DNA of 64,000 nucleotides, from positions 54,697-118,696 of the forward strand of contig NZ_JODR01000029.1 of NCBI RefSeq assembly GCF_000725885.1, in the 5' to 3' direction. The notes beneath the pieces were generated by a model. It saw nothing but the letters and a program-made list of their open reading frames with translations, did no database searches and had not been told where the DNA came from. Of the stretch, positions 1-8,834 are shown piece after piece (the stretch's first letter is position 1; each line of letters opens with the position of its first letter). The stretch comes from Streptomyces albus subsp. albus (lineage in GTDB: Bacteria; Actinomycetota; Actinomycetes; Streptomycetales; Streptomycetaceae). The translations under genes were made by a program, and so were the position numbers.

Positions 1-578
1 CGCTCCTCGGCCTGCGACCTGCGGTGGTCCGCCCCGCCCCGGCGCGGGTGACGAGCTGGCCCGGCGTACTGCGGAGGCTCGGGAGCACCGGCCCGGCGGG
101 CGCCAGGAGGAGCCCGCCGACTGGCAGCGCGCACAGGCCGACGGCCGACCGCCCGGTGCGCCGGAGCCGGTCCGGCCCGCCGGGGCAGCCCGCCGGAGGG
201 AAGCCGTCCACCCCGTACCAGCCCCGGAACCGGTGCGTCCGGGAGGCCGGCTCCCCGCATGTCCGCGCACCGTCTCGCATGACGAGACAGCCGAGGAGGG
301 CGACGCCCGCCGAGCGCAGCGCGACGGCAGCCGCCGGGATGCCGGAAGGGCCGGGGCCGGGCCCCCGGGCCGTCCCCCACATCGAGCACCGCACGGTGCA
401 ACGGCCCCGGTGCAGCGGCCCCCGGCTCAGCGCCGTCCGGGGCGCCGGCCCCCGGGCGGGCGAGCGCGGCCCACTCGGCGGGCGCCGGCATCGGGTCGGG
501 GCCCGGCAACGCCGTGACCGGGCCGACGGCGAAGCGGCTCCCGGCCGCCCGTCCACGGGGCCCGGCCCTGAGGCGTCG
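1..578. other. No supported gene at left edge
   Basis: The plus-strand frames here stay open but are Arg/Pro/Gly-rich, continue antisense through the epimerase, and have no convincing ribosome binding site or domain. The minus strand shows no long frame. It is probably the 3' intergenic region of the epimerase operon. I see no clear terminator hairpin in it. Confidence 0.5.
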
Positions 579-1757
579 TCAGATGCGGCACGCGGCCTCC
601 ATCCAGATGTCGGCCAACGATTCCTCCATCCCGATACGGGGCCGCCAGCCGAGACGGTCACGGGCCGTGCGGACGTCCGCCTGCTGCCAGGCGCCGCAGC
701 CGTCCGGGTACGGGAACGACGCGCCGGGGGCCGTGGCGGGGCCCGGGGGCGCCGGGGGCGGGGCGTGGGACGCGTGGGCGGCATGGTGCGCCGCGTGGGA
801 CTGCGCGGGAATCACCGGCGCGTTCCCGACCGGGCCATGACCGCCCGGACCGTGGTGACCGCCGGGACCGTGGTGTCCCCCCGGCCCCTGATGGCCGCCC
901 GCGCCGCCGAGTGCCCCCTGCGGTCCGCCCGGGAGACCGTGCCCCTGCGCGGCCGGGCCCGCCGCCCCCGCCCCGTGGCCGTCCGCCGCCTGCTGCGGGC
1001 CGCCCGCGCCCTGCTCGTGGACGGCTCCCGTATAACCGGCGACCCGGGCCAGCAGCGAGGCGGCGTCCCGCAGTCGCACCGCCCGCCCCGTGCCGATGTT
1101 GACGATGCCCTGCGCGGCCGAGAGGGAGGCGGCGTGCACGGCCCGCGCCACGTCGCGGACGTCCACGAAATCGCGCTGCACCCCCAGACCGCCCAGTCTC
1201 AGCTCGTTGTCACCCTGCTGCATGGCACGCCGCATCGCCTCCGCGACCCGCCCCAGCGGCGAGCCCGCCGGGGTGCCCGGGCCGATCGGCGAGAAGACCC
1301 GCAGCACCACCGCGTCCAGGCCGGAGGCCAGCACCAGCTCCGTGGCCGCCAGCTTGCTGACGCCATACGGCCCGCCGGGGCGCGGCACGGCGTCCTCGCC
1401 GGTGGACGAACCGGACGGGGCGGGCCCGTACTCGGCGGCGCAGCCCACGTGCACCAGGCGGGCGCCGCAGCCGCTGCGGCGCAGCGCCTCGCAGACGGCA
1501 GCAGTGGCCACGACGTTGTGCCGGATCAGCTCCCGCCCGTTGCCTCTCGTGGTGCCCGCGCAGTTGATGACGACGCCCGGGTGCACCGCGTCCAGGAACC
1601 GGGTGAGCGCCCCCGGGCTGCCGGTGGACAGGTCGAAGCGCACATCCGCCTGGTCACCCCGGCCGAGCGCGGTCAGCTGCACGGCCGGGTCGGCCAGCAG
1701 CCGGTCGGCGACGAACCGGCCGAGGTAGCCGGTGGCGCCCAGCAGCAGCACCCTCAT
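579..1757 (-). CDS. NAD-dependent epimerase/dehydratase (extended SDR) with His/Gly-rich insert
   Basis: This 392-residue protein is an extended short-chain dehydrogenase of the sugar-nucleotide epimerase type. It has the N-terminal GATGYLG dinucleotide-binding motif (residues 7-13), NCAG near 65-68 and the catalytic YGVSK at 131-135. A conserved-looking C-terminus (DRLGWRPRIGMEESLADIW) resumes after about residue 355. Between about 248 and 345 lies a Gly/His/Pro/Ala-rich stretch with HHGPGG repeats that the family normally lacks. I start it at ATG 1757, preceded by GGAGGTCGCACG; this ATG overlaps the stop of a 35-codon ORF. It is last in an operon with a PelF-like glycosyltransferase, so a role in providing a UDP-sugar for a surface polysaccharide is likely. 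Substrate is unknown; UDP-GlcNAc/GalNAc C4 epimerisation is only a guess from context. Confidence 0.9.
   Translation of the reverse strand: MRVLLLGATGYLGRFVADRLLADPAVQLTALGRGDQADVRFDLSTGSPGALTRFLDAVHPGVVINCAGTTRGNGRELIRHNVVATAAVCEALRRSGCGARLVHVGCAAEYGPAPSGSSTGEDAVPRPGGPYGVSKLAATELVLASGLDAVVLRVFSPIGPGTPAGSPLGRVAEAMRRAMQQGDNELRLGGLGVQRDFVDVRDVARAVHAASLSAAQGIVNIGTGRAVRLRDAASLLARVAGYTGAVHEQGAGGPQQAADGHGAGAAGPAAQGHGLPGGPQGALGGAGGHQGPGGHHGPGGHHGPGGHGPVGNAPVIPAQSHAAHHAAHASHAPPPAPPGPATAPGASFPYPDGCGAWQQADVRTARDRLGWRPRIGMEESLADIWMEAACRI
723..1016 (-). repeat. Low-complexity His/Gly/Pro-rich insert inside the epimerase gene
   Basis: The segment encodes about 98 residues dominated by G, H, P, A and Q. 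It includes a short in-frame tandem repeat (HGPGG units, 18-bp spacing near 840-890) and a His-rich run (HAAHHAAHASHAP). The reading frame stays open on both sides, so it looks like an expansion, not a frameshift. Confidence 0.7.
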
Positions 1758-1861
1758 CGTGCGACCTCCTCGGACGGGTGAGGAAGGGGGACCGGGCGCG
1801 GTCGTACGGTGCGCCCCGGACGCCCTTCGGGGCCTCGCTGTGCCAACTGCGCGTGGGTCAT
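1754..1861 (-). CDS. Small ORF (35 aa) translationally coupled to the epimerase
   Basis: An ATG at 1861 is preceded by AAGGAGCACAACCCC, a good ribosome binding site. The frame runs 35 codons (begins MTHAQLAQRGPEGRPG, ends PSEEVAR) and stops at a TGA that shares ATGA with the epimerase start. The peptide is Pro/Arg-rich with no recognisable domain. It may be a real small protein or a coupling/leader ORF that opens the epimerase start. The stop/start overlap and strong SD are the evidence; function is not known. Confidence 0.5.
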   Translation of the reverse strand: MTHAQLAQRGPEGRPGRTVRPRPVPLPHPSEEVAR

Positions 1862-2001
1862 GGGGTTGTGCTCCTTGTCGATGTCGCACGGGCGGGTCCG
1901 TAAGCCCGTGCAGGAACGGGGACGGAAGGGCCGGCCGGTGCGCACCCGGGTACCGCCTCGCGGTACGGCTGCCGGGCGGGCACCGCCGTCCGGGGCGGCG
2001 G

Positions 2002-3528
2002 TCATCCGGGCACCGCCTCCCGGTGGTGGGCCGAGGCGCGGGCCAGGGCCACACCGGCATGGGCCAACAGGGCGGGCGCCACCACGCCGCAGGCCAGCGA
2101 CGGCACGGCCGCCGGCCCCAGGTGCGCGACCAGCGCCTCCACGGGGCGCCCGAGCGCCGCCAGCCCGGGCAGCCGTGCGGCCGTGACCGTCAGCAGGGCC
2201 CCGGCCTCGGCCAGGCAGGCGACCGCCAGTCCCCTGCGGGCCGCCCGGCCGGAACCGTGCGCGGCCAGCAGCAGTGCGGCGAACAGCAGCAGTCCCAGCG
2301 CCGCGGCGGCCCATGCGGCGCCCCGCTCGGGCTCCTCGGGCACGGGCGGGGCGGACGGCAGGGACGGCAGGGGGAGCCGGGTTGCGGCGCCGGTCACCCG
2401 GTGCAGGACCGGGAGGCTCGCGGCGAACACCACGACAGTCAGTGCGAGCAGCGGACGCACCCTGGCGGCGAACTCCTCCAGGCTGCGGCTGTCCGCCAGC
2501 CGGCGGCGGGCTCCCCGGGCGAAACCGCGCACACACCAGACCGCTGGTGCGACGGCCAGCGCGCAGGTCAGCGGAAGCCGGGCCACGGACGGCCGGGGCG
2601 CCTCCCCCGTCAGCTCCGGCCCTCCGCCGAGCAGCTGTTCCAGCAGCCAGTCGCCGTACAGCGCGTAACCGGTCAGCCAGCAGGCGCACAGGCACAGCAC
2701 CGGGGACATCCGCGCCCCGCCGTGCGCCCTGCGGGCGGGCACCGCCAGGCGCACGGCCACCAGCGCGCTGCCGAGCACGGCCGCAGCACCCGTCGCGTAC
2801 ACGGCGGCCCGGAGCGGTCCCGGCCCGCCCTCCAGCAACACCAGCCAGGCCGTGGTGCCCGCGCACAGCAGCCCGGGCAGCAGCGGCCACAGCACGACGG
2901 CGCACCAGCCCCGCAGCGGCCGGGCCCGCCCGGGGTCCTCCCGGCCGGAACGCGGCGCCCCGCCACCGGGCGGCCCCCCGCTGCCGGAGGCCCGCGCCCG
3001 TCCGTCACGGGTGGCCCGCGCCTGTCCGTCGGACGCCCACGCGTCACCGGCGGGGGCCGCTGCGCGGCGGCCCTGCGGCGCCCCGGGCCCGGCCGCTGCC
3101 GCGGGGGCCCGGCCGCGGTCGGGCCGGTTGCCGGCCCACGAGTGGTCCTCCGGGCGGCCCGGCCGGTCGCCCAGGGGGGGCTCTGCGGCGGCCACTTTGC
3201 CGGGCGAGGTCCGGGCCGTCGTCCGGCCGGGCCGGTCCTCCGGGCGGAGCGGCCCGTCCGTGCGGGGCCGTTCACCGGGAGGGCGGGCGGGGTCCGGCAG
3301 CGCTCCGTGCGGGAAACCGTCGAGGGGGTGCGGGGTGGTGCGGGCGAACAGTTCTTCCGCGAGCGAGAAGACGTCACGGTGCCGGCAGCGTGCGGCGGTG
3401 CTGTCGGTGACCCCGCTGGCCTCCAGTCCGGCGGCGAGTTCCAGCGGGTCGACGGCCTGTTCGCACAGTGCGCTGTGCCGACGCAGCAGTGCCCGTACGG
3501 GGTCGCCGGGAGCGGGCTGCGCACTCAC
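2002..3528 (-). CDS. Polytopic integral membrane protein of the PelF-like locus
   Basis: The 508-residue protein has a soluble N-terminal part of about 70 residues, a disordered Pro/Arg/Gly-rich linker to about residue 210, and then roughly eight to nine hydrophobic segments, such as LTVVVFAASLPVLHRV and WAAAALGLLLFAALLLAA. The GTG start at 3528 overlaps the stop of the upstream glycosyltransferase (GTGA), so the two are translationally coupled. I do not recognise a named family. Position next to a DUF3492/GT4 enzyme suggests it helps anchor or export a polysaccharide, but it does not look like a canonical 12-segment PelG. The most C-terminal hydrophobic region ends in an Ala-rich stretch. 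Confidence 0.8.
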   Translation of the reverse strand: MSAQPAPGDPVRALLRRHSALCEQAVDPLELAAGLEASGVTDSTAARCRHRDVFSLAEELFARTTPHPLDGFPHGALPDPARPPGERPRTDGPLRPEDRPGRTTARTSPGKVAAAEPPLGDRPGRPEDHSWAGNRPDRGRAPAAAAGPGAPQGRRAAAPAGDAWASDGQARATRDGRARASGSGGPPGGGAPRSGREDPGRARPLRGWCAVVLWPLLPGLLCAGTTAWLVLLEGGPGPLRAAVYATGAAAVLGSALVAVRLAVPARRAHGGARMSPVLCLCACWLTGYALYGDWLLEQLLGGGPELTGEAPRPSVARLPLTCALAVAPAVWCVRGFARGARRRLADSRSLEEFAARVRPLLALTVVVFAASLPVLHRVTGAATRLPLPSLPSAPPVPEEPERGAAWAAAALGLLLFAALLLAAHGSGRAARRGLAVACLAEAGALLTVTAARLPGLAALGRPVEALVAHLGPAAVPSLACGVVAPALLAHAGVALARASAHHREAVPG

Positions 3529-5885
3529 GCGGTCGCCTCCCCCTGTTCGACGGGGAGGGCACGGGCCGCCCGGACTCCGTCGGAGCGGACGTCGGCCGGC
3601 TCCTCGCCGGCCTGGGCCGCCCCAGCGCGGAGGGCCGTGGTCCAGGCGGCGTCGGCGGGACGCACATCAGCGCGTGCCGCCTCTGTCCGGTGAGCCGTGG
3701 AACAGGCCGTCCCGGGCGGGCCCGCGTCGGCGCGTGCCGTGTCCGTCCGGGTCCCCGGCCGCTGTCCGGTGGTGGCCGGGCCGCGCTCGCTTGGCGTGCC
3801 GCTGTCCGGTGCCGTCCGGCGCGGCGGGGGGCTCTTGCCCGGTCCGTCGAGGACGGTGCGAGCGGCCCAGCTGGGGACGTGCGCGGGGCCGTGACCGTCG
3901 GATCCGCTGCGGCAGCGGACCGGCCGGGCGGCCGGGTGCCGCCCCTCGGGAGGCGTGGCGGCGCGTCGTGCGGCGCCCGCCCAGTGACCCGGCAGGCGGG
4001 CCTCCGCGGGGCGGGCGAACGGCCGGGGCGGTTCCTCTCCGCTGCCGCTCCCCGCGCCGGGCCCGGTGGCACCGGCCGGGTGGCGGGAGATCAGCTCCAG
4101 GTAGATCCCCCGGAAGGCCTCCACGTTCTGCCGGACGGTGAACAGTTCGAGGGCACGCGCTCTGGCGGCGGCACCCAGCCGCGCGGCCCGTGCGGGGTCG
4201 CCCAGCAGCGCGGTGCAGGCTTGGGCGAGGGCGCGGGGCTCGCCGGCGGGGACGATCAGGCCGGTGCCGCCGACGACCTCGCGGACCGCGCCCGCATCGG
4301 TGGAGACCACGGCACGGCCGCAGAACATCGCTTCCACAAGGGCGCTGGGGAAGCCTTCGACGGTGCTGGAGAGGACGACCACGTCCGCGTCGGCGTACGC
4401 GTCCGCGAGGGCGGGCCCCGCGGGGGTGCCGACTTGTTCGAAAGTGACGGCCGCGCGGCCGTCGCCGCCGGGAGGGCACAGCCGTGCGGCCAGCGCCCGG
4501 CAGAGTGCGGAATGCTCCTCGTGCTGTTCGTCCTGTCCGCCGTTTTCCGGTCCGCCGTCGTCGTCCTCCCGTGTGCCGGTCTCGACGATGCGCAGCCGCG
4601 CGCCGGGAACCGTCTCGCGGACCCGGGCGAAGGCGTGCAGCAGGGTGCGCAGGTCTTTCCGCGGGCTGATCCTCCCTGCGGCCCACAGCAGGGTGGGCGG
4701 TCCCGGCGGGTGCGGTCCCTCCTGCGGCAGCAGACGGCTGGCCGGCTCCCCGACGGCGTCGAAGGGAGCGGGGTCCATACCGGGGTGGACGGTGCGCAGC
4801 CGGTCGCGGGGGGCACCGCACCGTTCCTGCCAGCGGCGGGCGTGGCCGTCCCCGGGGGTGATCAGCTGCGCCCGGGTGTACGCCTCGTGGGCGAGCAGCC
4901 GTTGGAAGGAGCCGAGGAGGGCGCGTACGGGGGCGCCCGAGACACCGCGGGCGACGGCGCCCGCGCCGGGGGCGGCGCCCGCCAGGTAGTGCTCGCGCAG
5001 CCGCACGCCGTACTCGGTGAGCAGCAGCGGTACGCCGAAGAAGTGGGCGGCGAGCAGTCCGGGCAGGGCGGCGGGCCCGGCACCGACGGCGTGGCACAGG
5101 TCGGCAGCGGCCAGACCGCCCTCCCGGCCTGCCCGGCCCGCCCCGCCCTTCCGGTCGCTCGGTGCGTACCAGTCGAGGGAAAGGGGGCGCAGCGCGCGCT
5201 CCAGCCGTTCGGTGACGGCGAGCAGGTCGGGAACCTGTACGGCGTGCGCGGCGCGGAGCGCGCCCGGTGCGCGGCAGGCGGATTCCAGGATGCGGACGGC
5301 CTGCTCGGAGCGGAGGGCGGTGGCCAGTCCGCCGCGCTCGGCCGCCAGTTCGGCGAGCCCGTACAGACCTGCGGCGAAACGGTCCGCCTGCGAGGTGGAG
5401 CGGCCGTCGCCCCCGCCGTCCCGGAACCGTCCGTCCGGCTCGGCCGACCGGTGGCCGCCCACCGCGTACAGCCGGTCCGCACCGCGTACGGCCGGGTGGG
5501 CGCCGTCACCGTGGGGCGGGGGCGGGCAGGCGGTGCGGGGCGGGGCCGGGGTACCGCGTACCGTGCCGGGGGCGGCCGGCGCGGTGTCCGGCGTGCACAA
5601 GGCAGTGGCGAGTGCCGCGAAGTGTTCGGCGAAGCGCCGCCGGTCACGTCGCCCGTAGCCGCCGGTTCCGGTACCCGGGCCGGGTCCCCACAGCGGTGCG
5701 GTGCGCACGCGGAGCACATTGGGGGGCAGCTGCCACCAGCCGGACTGTTCCTGGCGGGCGCTGCGGCTGAGGGCGTGGACGGTGAACTCGTGGCCGGGCA
5801 GCCCCCGCAGCAGGCGGTCGCACCACAGCGCGGACTCACCCCGCAGATAGGGGTAACCACCCTCCGTAAGCAGTGCGATGCGCAC
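3525..5885 (-). CDS. GT4-family glycosyltransferase, PelF-like (DUF3492)
   Basis: The protein is 786 residues and begins MRIALLTEGGYPYLRGES, the typical N-terminus of PelF-type glycosyltransferases that carry DUF3492 before a GT4 catalytic domain. The C-terminal GT-B half contains the donor-binding E-x7-E region EGFPSALVEAMFCG around residues 510-523, followed by GLIVPAGEP. From about residue 600 to the end the protein is a low-complexity Pro/Ala/Arg/Thr-rich tail not expected in PelF. The start is GTG 5885 behind GGGGGTGCGCGC. It is the first gene of a minus-strand operon with a membrane protein and an epimerase. Expected role: cytoplasmic UDP-sugar-dependent synthesis of an extracellular or cell-wall polysaccharide. 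The exact sugar is unknown. Confidence 0.88.
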   Translation of the reverse strand: MRIALLTEGGYPYLRGESALWCDRLLRGLPGHEFTVHALSRSARQEQSGWWQLPPNVLRVRTAPLWGPGPGTGTGGYGRRDRRRFAEHFAALATALCTPDTAPAAPGTVRGTPAPPRTACPPPPHGDGAHPAVRGADRLYAVGGHRSAEPDGRFRDGGGDGRSTSQADRFAAGLYGLAELAAERGGLATALRSEQAVRILESACRAPGALRAAHAVQVPDLLAVTERLERALRPLSLDWYAPSDRKGGAGRAGREGGLAAADLCHAVGAGPAALPGLLAAHFFGVPLLLTEYGVRLREHYLAGAAPGAGAVARGVSGAPVRALLGSFQRLLAHEAYTRAQLITPGDGHARRWQERCGAPRDRLRTVHPGMDPAPFDAVGEPASRLLPQEGPHPPGPPTLLWAAGRISPRKDLRTLLHAFARVRETVPGARLRIVETGTREDDDGGPENGGQDEQHEEHSALCRALAARLCPPGGDGRAAVTFEQVGTPAGPALADAYADADVVVLSSTVEGFPSALVEAMFCGRAVVSTDAGAVREVVGGTGLIVPAGEPRALAQACTALLGDPARAARLGAAARARALELFTVRQNVEAFRGIYLELISRHPAGATGPGAGSGSGEEPPRPFARPAEARLPGHWAGAARRAATPPEGRHPAARPVRCRSGSDGHGPAHVPSWAARTVLDGPGKSPPPRRTAPDSGTPSERGPATTGQRPGTRTDTARADAGPPGTACSTAHRTEAARADVRPADAAWTTALRAGAAQAGEEPADVRSDGVRAARALPVEQGEATA

Positions 5886-6117
5886 GCGCGCACCCCCGAT
5901 CCGTCTCGCGGCGTGCCGCCGGCCCGGGAGGGCTCGGCAGCGGGACGCGGACGACGCTATGCGCGCCCCCGTCGCGCGGTGGACGGTTGTCCGTCACACC
6001 ACCGGAAGGGGTGAACAGCCGTGACTTTCCAAGCTCTTGCGCGTTTCAGCCGACCGCCTCACCGGTCACCGGTGTCACGGGCGCCACGTAAGCCACCGCG
6101 GCCACGCGGTCGGAGGG

Positions 6118-7587
6118 CTAGCCGCGCGGGTGCGGCCAGGCGTTGGGACGGCACGTCTTGCCGTCCGTGGTGAGGTACTTGGTCTGCTGCATCATCACCG
6201 GGGCGAGCTTGCCGTCACCCGGGCAGCCGACGTGGCCGTGGCCGAGCCGGTGGCCGACCTCGTGGTTGATGAGCATCTGCCGGTAGGCGTGCATCTGGCC
6301 GTCGCCGTAGGTCTCGGCGCCGCGGGCCCAGCGGTAGCCGTTGATCATGACGCGTTCGGTGGCCGCCGAGTCGCAGGACACCTTCTCCTGGCTGGTGTCC
6401 AGCCCCGACTTGGCACACCACACGTCGGTGGTGTGCGGGGAGGCCAGCGTGATGACGAAGTCGTGCTCGCCCGAGGAGACCCGCTCGAAGCTGCGCTCGC
6501 CGTCGTGGGCCCAGCTGCGCTTGTCGTTGAGCGTCTTCTGTACCGCCTCGGCGAACAGCTCACCGTCCAGGGGGAGGCCCTTTTCGATGTCCACGCGGTA
6601 GCGGATCGGCTTCCCCTTGGCCGGGCCGTCGTCGTGGCCGGGCACGGTGGTGAACTTCCCGGAACCCTTGAGGTCGTCCGCCAGCGGGTAGACGTGCGCC
6701 ATCTTCGCGTTGTAGGAGCCGGGCTCGTGCCCCGGCGTGGGACGCGTCCCCCGGTCGGCCCGCTCCGCGTCGGCCCCGGTCGCGGGCGCGGCGGCGCGTT
6801 TGCCGGTGCTCAGCCCGCGGTCCGACCGGCCGGCGCCGTGCTTCCCGTCCGCGACCTGCGCGGCGACGACGACGGCCAGGACGGTGGTGATGGCCGCGGC
6901 GGCGATACCGGTGTACGTGCGGGCCCGGCTGCCGTGCCGCTGCCCACGCGCCCCGCCGGCGGCGCGGCGGCCCGGCGGCTCGGACTCCCCGGCACCGCCG
7001 CGCCGCCGTCCGGGCGGGCCGGCCTCACCGGCGGAACCGGGCGCGGGGACGGTGCCCGGAGCGTCCGCCGGCTGCGCCGGTGCGGTGCCGCCGGGTGCGG
7101 AGGCGTCCTGTTCGAAGGCGTCGAGGTACTCCTGGCGGGGGCCCGCCGTGCGGCTGCGCCGGCCGGGGATGTGGGGGTGAGTGGGGACCTGCGGCGGGGC
7201 GTAGCCGTAGCCGGCGCCGGGCGGCCGGCCGCCCGGCTCGCCGAGCTGCGGGTGCCCGCCGCGGGCGGGTTCGTCCACCTGACCGGGAGCGCCGTGCGCG
7301 GGGGTGCCGTGCGCGGGAACGCCGTGTGCCGGGATGCCGTGCGCCGGGGTGCCGTACGGGCCGGGTGCGGCGCCGCCGGGGCCCGGCTGCCCCGGTGCGG
7401 GACGGGCCGGGGCGTGCTGGGGCGGCACACCGTGCTCCCACGCACCGGTCACGCCCTGCTGCCCCTGCGGGTCCGCGGGGCGGGGGCGGGCTTGGGCGGG
7501 CTGGTCGGCGTGCGGGGAGGGCTTCGGTATTCCGGAGCGCTCCTGGCCGCGTGTACCGGCCTTGCCCTTACGGCTGTGGCGTCCCAC
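6118..7587 (-). CDS. DUF3152 protein, putative membrane-anchored zinc metalloprotease
   Basis: The 489-residue protein starts at GTG 7587 (AAAGGTGATCA upstream), three bases after the stop of the neighbouring hydrolase, so the two are co-transcribed. The first 210 residues are disordered and Pro/Gly/His-rich, with PAHG repeats. One transmembrane segment follows (about 219-245, ITTVLAVVVAAQVA). The C-terminal DUF3152 domain carries HEVGHRLGH (about 441-449) followed by a Cys and MMQQTK, the layout of a zincin/archaemetzincin-like site HExxHxxGH. It should be a type II membrane protein with the domain outside the cell. Proteolysis is inferred from the motif; I know of no demonstrated substrate. 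Confidence 0.88.
   Translation of the reverse strand: MGRHSRKGKAGTRGQERSGIPKPSPHADQPAQARPRPADPQGQQGVTGAWEHGVPPQHAPARPAPGQPGPGGAAPGPYGTPAHGIPAHGVPAHGTPAHGAPGQVDEPARGGHPQLGEPGGRPPGAGYGYAPPQVPTHPHIPGRRSRTAGPRQEYLDAFEQDASAPGGTAPAQPADAPGTVPAPGSAGEAGPPGRRRGGAGESEPPGRRAAGGARGQRHGSRARTYTGIAAAAITTVLAVVVAAQVADGKHGAGRSDRGLSTGKRAAAPATGADAERADRGTRPTPGHEPGSYNAKMAHVYPLADDLKGSGKFTTVPGHDDGPAKGKPIRYRVDIEKGLPLDGELFAEAVQKTLNDKRSWAHDGERSFERVSSGEHDFVITLASPHTTDVWCAKSGLDTSQEKVSCDSAATERVMINGYRWARGAETYGDGQMHAYRQMLINHEVGHRLGHGHVGCPGDGKLAPVMMQQTKYLTTDGKTCRPNAWPHPRG
7291..7350 (-). repeat. 15-bp coding minisatellite in the DUF3152 gene
   Basis: Four adjacent 15-bp units (GCCGTGCGCGGGGGT and variants on the plus strand) encode PAHGT/PAHGV/PAHGI pentapeptides in the [16 protein letters not shown] before the membrane anchor. 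Copy number is likely to vary between strains. Confidence 0.75.
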
Positions 7588-7590
7588 TGA

Positions 7591-8631
7591 TCACCTTTCG
7601 GAGTTGCCGGGGCCCTGTTCTTCGGCGCCGGCGGAGGGGCTGTCGGAATGCCGGATCGCCCTGGCTGCGTCACCGATCAGGTCGCGGACGCCCCCCGCGA
7701 CGATCTCGGGGTACTCCATCATGGCGACGTGACCGGCGTCCGGGAGGGCCAGCAGCCTGGAGTCACGGAACGCGGCGGAGGCGCGCCGGGCCATCCGGAA
7801 GGCGACCAGCTGGTCGCGCCCTCCGTATATCAGCAGCGTGGGCGCCAGCACCCGCTCGGCCTGTCGCCACAGTGCGTGCTGGCCACCCAGGGTATAGGCG
7901 TCCACGAGGCCGCGGGTCGAGCGGACCATGGCATCCCAGAAGTAGGGGAGCCGCAGCCGCCGGGCGTACTCCTCGGCGGCTTCGGCGAAGTCCTGCGGGG
8001 CCACCCGCGTGGGATCGCCGTAGCACAGCCCCAGGACGCCGCCGGTGCGCTGTTCGGGCGTCCAGTCGCGGGTGAGCCAGCAGAAGAGGGAGGCGACGCC
8101 GGGGACGGCCAGCAGGGCGGTCGGCCAGGCGGTGCGCTGCGGCGGGATCTCCGGCAGCGCGGGCGAGATCAGCGTGAGGGTCCGTACGAGGTCGGGCCGT
8201 ACGGCGGCCACGCGGGTGGCGACGGCGCCGCCCAGGGAGTTGCCGAGCAGATGCACCGGGCCGCGGCGGGCGGCGTCCAGGTAGGCGATGACGGCGCGGG
8301 CGTGCCCGGAGACGGAGTAGTCGCCGCTGTCCGGCGGCGGGGAGTCGCCGAACCCGGGCAGGTCGATCGCCTCGCCGTCCACGTCCCCGGCCAGCTCGCG
8401 CAGGAGAGCCGACCAGTTGAGGGAGGATCCGCCGAGGCCGTGCACGCACAGGGCGGGGGTCCGCTCGCCGGCGGCGTCCCGGCGCAGCCCCCGTACCGCC
8501 ACCGTCATCCCCGGGAGGGTGACCGCGTGGAGCGTCTCCCCCTCGCCGACGCGGGACCGCGGCGGGCTCGCGGGGAACGCCGCGGCGGAGGCCGCCCCGG
8601 AACGGGTTCCCGGCTGCTCGGTGGAGGACAT
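7591..8631 (-). CDS. Alpha/beta hydrolase
   Basis: The 346-residue protein has the alpha/beta hydrolase fold. An oxyanion-side HGLGGS motif follows the first core strand, the nucleophile elbow is GNSLGG (Ser near residue 132), the likely acid is in YGGRDQLVAF and the catalytic His in DAGHVAMME near the C-terminus. The start at ATG 8631 is behind a rather weak SD and opens into a 200-bp divergent promoter region shared with a small acidic protein. It is the first gene of a two-gene unit with the DUF3152 protein. Substrate is unknown; esterase, epoxide hydrolase and haloperoxidase-like members share this arrangement. Confidence 0.88.
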   Translation of the reverse strand: MSSTEQPGTRSGAASAAAFPASPPRSRVGEGETLHAVTLPGMTVAVRGLRRDAAGERTPALCVHGLGGSSLNWSALLRELAGDVDGEAIDLPGFGDSPPPDSGDYSVSGHARAVIAYLDAARRGPVHLLGNSLGGAVATRVAAVRPDLVRTLTLISPALPEIPPQRTAWPTALLAVPGVASLFCWLTRDWTPEQRTGGVLGLCYGDPTRVAPQDFAEAAEEYARRLRLPYFWDAMVRSTRGLVDAYTLGGQHALWRQAERVLAPTLLIYGGRDQLVAFRMARRASAAFRDSRLLALPDAGHVAMMEYPEIVAGGVRDLIGDAARAIRHSDSPSAGAEEQGPGNSER

Positions 8632-8834
8632 GGGGCAATGTTACGAGACGATCACACGCTCCCTCACGTGTTCACCGTCACGTGGGAAGCACACTGGGGT
8701 ACAGGAGGTTCTCCCGGGCTCACACAGGGCGCGCACATCACCGGTGTGCATGCGGCGTGCGACCCGGGTGACCCGCCCGTAGTCTCGATGAGGAGGGCCC
8801 GCCCGACGGGCCCCGCCTGGAAAGGGGAGCCGGC

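Noticed and set aside
24..1781. 585-codon plus-strand ORF at the left edge
   Set aside because: It is antisense to the epimerase for most of its length, Arg/Pro-rich, and lacks an SD. Very high GC makes such frames common.
3468..6014. 848-codon plus-strand ORF
   Set aside because: It is the shadow of the PelF-like glycosyltransferase, whose minus-strand protein has clear domains.
6021..6170. Short plus-strand ORF (GTG, 49 codons) behind GGAAGGGGTGAACAGCC
   Set aside because: The SD is fair, but two thirds of the frame runs antisense into the DUF3152 gene and the peptide is Arg/Pro-rich filler.
8643..8690. Two TCACGTG motifs in the divergent promoter region
   Set aside because: They could be operator half-sites, but two copies of a 7-mer are not enough to assign a regulator.
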